A DNA stretch of 64,000 bases from Burkholderiaceae bacterium (GTDB lineage: Bacteria > Pseudomonadota > Gammaproteobacteria > Burkholderiales > Burkholderiaceae_F), in the NCBI GenBank assembly GCA_022843955.1, contig JALHMQ010000021.1, positions 1-64,000 of the forward strand, written 5' to 3'. Made by a program: the position numbers and the translations under genes. This document shows, one piece after another, positions 60,590-64,000 of this stretch. Within the stretch, counting starts at the first letter, position 1; each line of letters opens with the position of its first letter. The notes beneath the pieces were generated by a model. The model made no database searches, had not been told where the DNA came from, and saw only the letters and a program-made list of their open reading frames with translations.

Positions 60590-61026
60590 CGATGGTCTCC
60601 TCGGCCGCGCTGTTGCGGCGCGTTATGGGTTTTCCGCTGCAGCAGTCGCCGAACCCGATCAGACACCGCCGATGAGGGCTTGCTGCAAATCGCGGCTCAA
60701 CCTACTATTGATTGAACGGTCGGTCAACGAATGCGATCGACGAATGCCGGCCGACGAATGAGACCGACCCCGACCCAGATTGGCCAGGGTCGGGGGTCGA
60801 GGCAGGACCGATCCGGGGCACGTCCTACGTGGCGTACCGGATGCCGGGGCAGTTCAGCCCGGCGCGCGGGCGTGGAGGAAGGCAAGCGAGGACCGGCACA
60901 GGTCAGAGCAGGGAAGGCAAGGCAATAAGGATGCATCGGCGGCGCCGACCGACAGGATCGGCGCCGACCCTTGCCAAGTGAGCAGCCCGGGCCGCACGCG
61001 CGCTCGGGCGCCTGCCAAGGAGACAC
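60590..61026. promoter_or_regulatory. Divergent paaN / paaG control region
   Basis: Contains TTGAACGGTCGGTCAA (60712-60727), an imperfect palindrome (6 of 8 pairs) of the ACGGTCGGT type used by TetR-family PaaR regulators. Closer to paaG is a large fold-back: GGCAAGG (60916-60922) with CCTTGCC (60969-60975) enclosing CGGCGCCGA (60940-60948) with TCGGCGCCG (60958-60966). It would lie in the paaG leader. No gene is seen. Confidence 0.5.
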
Positions 61027-61824
61027 ATGGGCACCACGTTCCAGACGATTCGCCTCGAGCACGAGGCGGGTGTGGCGACCTTGACGTTCAACCGTCCCGA
61101 GCGGTTGAACAGCTTCACCGTTGCCATGCATGGCGAGGTGCGCGCCGCGCTCGACGCGATCGCTGCCGATCCGTCGGTGCGCTGCCTGGTGGTCACCGGG
61201 GCCGGGCGCGGCTTCTGCGCCGGGCAGGATCTGAACGACCGCGCGGTGTCGCCCTCGACCGACGCGCCGGATCTTGGGTACTCGATCGAAACCTATTACC
61301 GGCCGCTGATCGTCACGCTGCGCAGCCTGCCGCTGCCCGTCATCTGTGCGATCAATGGTGTGGCCGCCGGCGCCGGAGCCAACCTCGCGCTGGCCGGCGA
61401 CCTGGTGTTTGCGGCGCGCTCGGCGAGCTTCGTGCAGTCGTTCGCCAAGCTCGGTCTGGTGCCCGATTGCGGCGGCACCTGGGTGCTGCCGCGCCTGGTC
61501 GGTCGCGCGCGCGCAATGGGGCTCGCCCTGCTGGGCGACAAACTGACCGCCGAGCAGGCCGAGCAATGGGGACTCATCTGGCGCTGTGTCGACGATGCGC
61601 AGCTGATGCCCACCGTCAGCGAGGTGGCGCGCCAGCTTGCCGCCGGGCCGACGCGCGGCTATGCGCGCACCAAGCAGGCGATCGACGCGGCCGCTCGCCT
61701 CACGCTTGAACAAAGCCTTGACCTGGAGCGCGACTACCAACGCGAGCTCGGCCGCTCGGCCGACTATCGCGAAGGCGTGGCCGCGTTCATGGACAAGCGC
61801 GCGCCGCACTTCACCGGCCAATGA
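61027..61824 (+). CDS. paaG: PaaG, 1,2-epoxyphenylacetyl-CoA isomerase (enoyl-CoA hydratase family)
   Basis: 265 residues, crotonase fold: NRPERLNSFTVAMH, GAGRGFCAGQDLNDR, INGVAAGAGANLALAGDL and KLGLVPDCGGTWVLPRLVG (catalytic Asp in PDCGG). PaaG isomerises the epoxide to oxepin-CoA and acts in the later beta-oxidation-like steps. AGGAGA precedes ATG. Overlaps paaH by 4 bases. Confidence 0.94.
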   Translation: MGTTFQTIRLEHEAGVATLTFNRPERLNSFTVAMHGEVRAALDAIAADPSVRCLVVTGAGRGFCAGQDLNDRAVSPSTDAPDLGYSIETYYRPLIVTLRSLPLPVICAINGVAAGAGANLALAGDLVFAARSASFVQSFAKLGLVPDCGGTWVLPRLVGRARAMGLALLGDKLTAEQAEQWGLIWRCVDDAQLMPTVSEVARQLAAGPTRGYARTKQAIDAAARLTLEQSLDLERDYQRELGRSADYREGVAAFMDKRAPHFTGQ

Positions 61825-63392
61825 GCCCAGCGAGCGCAATGAACGCAGGCAAAGCCGACGAGAACGTCGCGCTGCCGGCTGCGCGCGCCGTCGGTGTGAT
61901 CGGCGCCGGCGCAATGGGCGCCGGCATCGCGCAGGTGGCGGCACGCGCGGGGCATCCGGTGCACTTGTACGACGTCAGCCGAGAGGCGATCGACCGCGCG
62001 CTGACCGGGCTCGATCGCGATCTGCAGTTCCTTGTCGGCAAAGGCAAGCTGCCCGCGGCCGATGCGAAGGCGGTGCGCGAGCGCGTGCGGCCGGCCACCG
62101 GCCTGGCGGCGCTGTCCGACTGCGCACTGGTGATCGAGGCCGCGGTCGAGGACCTGGCGATCAAGCAGGCGCTGTTTGCCGAACTCGAAGGCATCGTCGA
62201 TGCCGCCTGTGTGCTTGCCACCAATACCTCGTCGCTGTCGATCACGGCGATCGGCGCCGCCCTGAAGAATCCGGCGCGCCTGGCCGGCATGCACTTCTTC
62301 AATCCGGCGCCGCGCATGAAGCTGGTGGAGATCGTCAGTGGCGTGGAGACCCATGCCGCCGTCACCGCGCAGCTGGCGGCCACGGCGCGCGCCTGGGGCA
62401 AGACGACGGTGCATGCGCGGTCGACGCCCGGCTTCATCGTCAACCGCCTGGCGCGCCCGTTCTACGGCGAGGCCTGGCGCGTGCTGCTGGAAGCCGGCGG
62501 CGACCCGGCCTCGCTCGATGCGGTGATGCGCGACTGCGGCGGCTTTCCGATGGGGCCCTTCGAGCTGATGGATCTGATCGGCCACGACGTCAACCTGGCG
62601 GTCACGCAGTCGGTGTTCGAGGCCACGTTTTTCGATCGCCGCTACACGCCCTCGCTGGCGCAGCAGGAGCTGGTGCGCGCGGGTCGGCTCGGCCGCAAGC
62701 GCGGCCGCGGCATCTACGACTATCGCGATGGCGCCACGCCGCCATCGCCGCGGGTGGAGCCGGGCGCGGAGCCGGCACGCCGCATCGTGCTGGTGGGCTC
62801 GCTCGGGATGGCGACGCCGATCGTCACCCGGCTGGAGAGCGCCGGCGTCGACGTCGTGCGCGTGCAGGGGCAGGCGGGCGCGCCGGGCTGGCTGGAGATC
62901 GGCAGCGCTCGGTTGATGCTGTCCGACGGCCGCCCCGCCACGCAGCGCGCCACCCAGGATGAACACCGGCACCTGGTGCTGTTCGACCTCGCGCTCGACT
63001 ACGCCAGCACGCCGCGCCTGGGCCTGGCGCGGGCCGATCTGTGCGGCGACGCCGCTTTCCGCAGCGTGTGCGCCACCCTGGCACGCGCGGGATTTGCCTG
63101 CACGCCACTGGACGACGTGGCCGGGCTGATCGTGCTGCGCACCGTGGCCATGCTGGTGAACGAGGCGGCCGATGCGGTCGCCACCGGCATCTGCTCGGTG
63201 GATGCAGTCGACGAGGCGATGCGCCACGGCGTCAACTACCCGCGCGGACCGATGGCCTGGGCCGAGGCGGTCGGCCTCGACTTCTTTGCACGCACGCTCG
63301 CCAATCTGCGCGCGCACTACGGCGAGGAGCGCTACCGCACCTCGGTGCTGATCCAACGCCGCGGCTGGACCGGCAGGGGGTTCAACGAATGA
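61821..63392 (+). CDS. paaH: PaaH, 3-hydroxyacyl-CoA dehydrogenase
   Basis: 523 residues, long type with two C-terminal 3HCDH domains. NAD motif VGVIGAGAMGAGIAQVAARAG near residue 25, catalytic region GMHFFNPAPRMKLVEIV, then GFIVNRLARPFYGEAWR. A second dehydrogenase-like domain (NEAADAVATGICSVDAVDEAM) is at the end. It oxidises 3-hydroxyadipyl-CoA. Two in-frame starts (61821 and 61839). Confidence 0.94.
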   Translation: MSPASAMNAGKADENVALPAARAVGVIGAGAMGAGIAQVAARAGHPVHLYDVSREAIDRALTGLDRDLQFLVGKGKLPAADAKAVRERVRPATGLAALSDCALVIEAAVEDLAIKQALFAELEGIVDAACVLATNTSSLSITAIGAALKNPARLAGMHFFNPAPRMKLVEIVSGVETHAAVTAQLAATARAWGKTTVHARSTPGFIVNRLARPFYGEAWRVLLEAGGDPASLDAVMRDCGGFPMGPFELMDLIGHDVNLAVTQSVFEATFFDRRYTPSLAQQELVRAGRLGRKRGRGIYDYRDGATPPSPRVEPGAEPARRIVLVGSLGMATPIVTRLESAGVDVVRVQGQAGAPGWLEIGSARLMLSDGRPATQRATQDEHRHLVLFDLALDYASTPRLGLARADLCGDAAFRSVCATLARAGFACTPLDDVAGLIVLRTVAMLVNEAADAVATGICSVDAVDEAMRHGVNYPRGPMAWAEAVGLDFFARTLANLRAHYGEERYRTSVLIQRRGWTGRGFNE

Positions 63393-63461
63393 CGTGCTTT
63401 CGACCAGGCTTGGGCGCGCCGGCGCTTGCCCGGATGCACTGGGCCGCAGCTTGCACTTGGA

Positions 63462-63479
63462 CCCCGGCCTGCGCCGGGG
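63462..63479. repeat. REP-like palindrome before paaI
   Basis: CCCCGGC (63462-63468), loop CTGC, GCCGGGG (63473-63479), embedded in TTGGACCCCGGCCTGCGCCG and GGGCGACGACTGGACC. It lies in the 100-base paaH-paaI gap. Such short G/C palindromes are common dispersed repeats in beta- and gammaproteobacteria. Confidence 0.6.
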
Positions 63480-63492
63480 CGACGACTGGACC

Positions 63493-63942
63493 ATGAACGA
63501 CACACCGCCCCGCTTTGATCCGCAGCACGTCGCCGAAGCCGTGCGCGACGGCATGTTCTCCAACGACAACGCCTCGCGCGCGCTCGGCATGCAGGTCGAG
63601 GCGGTCGGACCCGGCTACGCACGCATCGTGATGACGGTCCGCGCCGACATGCTCAACGGCTTCGCGATCTGCCATGGCGGCTTCATCACCACGCTGGCGG
63701 ACTCGGCCTTCGCCTTCGCCTGCAACAGCTACAACCAGCTCACGGTGGCCAGCGGCATCGTGGTCGACTTCCTCGCCCCGGCCCACGAGGGTGACCGTCT
63801 GCTCGCCGAAGGACGCGAGGTGTCGCGCACCGGCAGCACCGGCGTGTACGACATCGCCGTTACCAACCAGCATGGCAAGACGGTCGCCGTGATGCGTGGC
63901 CGCTCGCACACGCTCAAGGGCCGCCACGTGGTCGAGCTGTAG
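63493..63942 (+). CDS. paaI: PaaI, hydroxyphenylacetyl-CoA thioesterase
   Basis: 149 residues, hotdog fold. Typical segment MLNGFAICHGGFITTLADSA with the catalytic HGG and Asp, then ASGIVVDFLAPAHEGD. PaaI clears stalled CoA esters in the pathway. ATG 63493 is preferred; 33 upstream codons are repeat-derived. Confidence 0.92.
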   Translation: MNDTPPRFDPQHVAEAVRDGMFSNDNASRALGMQVEAVGPGYARIVMTVRADMLNGFAICHGGFITTLADSAFAFACNSYNQLTVASGIVVDFLAPAHEGDRLLAEGREVSRTGSTGVYDIAVTNQHGKTVAVMRGRSHTLKGRHVVEL

Positions 63943-63977
63943 CCGACACCGACATGGGAGACAGGGAGACACCGCGC

Positions 63978-64000
63978 ATGAGAGATCCTCGCCCGCATAC
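63978..64000 (+). CDS. Start of a further gene (partial)
   Basis: ATG at 63978 with GGGAGAC upstream opens a frame (MRDPRPH) that runs off the window. Position suggests another paa gene, but too little is present to identify it. Confidence 0.4.

Overview
The window is a photosynthesis gene cluster (PGC) of a purple bacterium that makes bacteriochlorophyll a. It is followed at the right end by part of a phenylacetate (paa) catabolic cluster. GC content is high throughout. The gene order (bchF-N-B-H-L-M-lhaA-puhABC-acsF-puhE-crtI-crtB opposite ppaA-ppsR-bchG-bch2-bchP), the spheroidene-type carotenoid set (crtA, C, D, F) and the Rubrivivax-like LH1 polypeptides suggest a betaproteobacterium of the Burkholderiales type. 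This is an inference from gene content; there is no rRNA in the window.

Layout. (1) 1-20738, plus strand: the end of bchD, then bchE-bchJ-bchO, crtE-crtF, bchC-X-Y-Z, pufB-(small extra gene)-pufA-L-M-C, ispH, crtA-D-C. (2) 20755-23989, minus strand: two diheme cytochromes c, an MFS transporter and an amphipathic-repeat lipoprotein. (3) 24165-28800: a small membrane protein, an intact RIC/YtfE iron-sulfur repair gene, then a degenerate EAL-domain gene and a GH16 glucanase-like lipoprotein gene bracketed by a second, truncated ytfE copy. This looks like an insertion or rearrangement inside the PGC. (4) 28904-46133, minus strand: crtB, crtI, puhE, acsF, puhC, puhB, puhA, lhaA, bchM, bchL, bchH, bchB, bchN, bchF (promoter end at the right). 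(5) 46507-56659, plus strand: ppaA/aerR, ppsR1, bchG, bch2, bchP, a second ppsR, and a bacteriophytochrome of the PAS-GAF-PHY-PAS type without a kinase. Facing it is a heme oxygenase that would make its biliverdin. (6) 57377-64000: an alpha/beta hydrolase, paaY, paaN, then divergent paaG, paaH, paaI and the start of one more gene.

How it works together. The bch genes cover Mg insertion (D, H), methylation (M), both an oxygen-independent (bchE) and an oxygen-dependent (acsF) cyclase, dark protochlorophyllide reduction (L, N, B), chlorophyllide reduction (X, Y, Z), ring modification (F, C) and tail addition and reduction (G, P). The crt genes lead from GGPP to spheroidene/spheroidenone. puf and puh encode LH1-RC and its assembly factors. 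Regulation is visible as PpsR/CrtJ-type palindromes (two perfect TGT-N12-ACA sites, several one-base variants), a B12-domain antirepressor (PpaA/AerR), and a probable near-infrared switch (BphP with PpsR2).

Most unusual points: a 77-residue LH1-beta-like protein gene between pufB and pufA whose bacteriochlorophyll-binding His is replaced by Gln and which carries a C-terminal extension; a tetraheme PufC fused in frame to an OmpA-like peptidoglycan-binding domain; a crtC that lacks a normal start codon and may use a CTGA stop-start overlap with crtD; two divergent PpsR paralogues; and structured RNA or palindromes in the bchY-bchZ gap and upstream of ppsR2.
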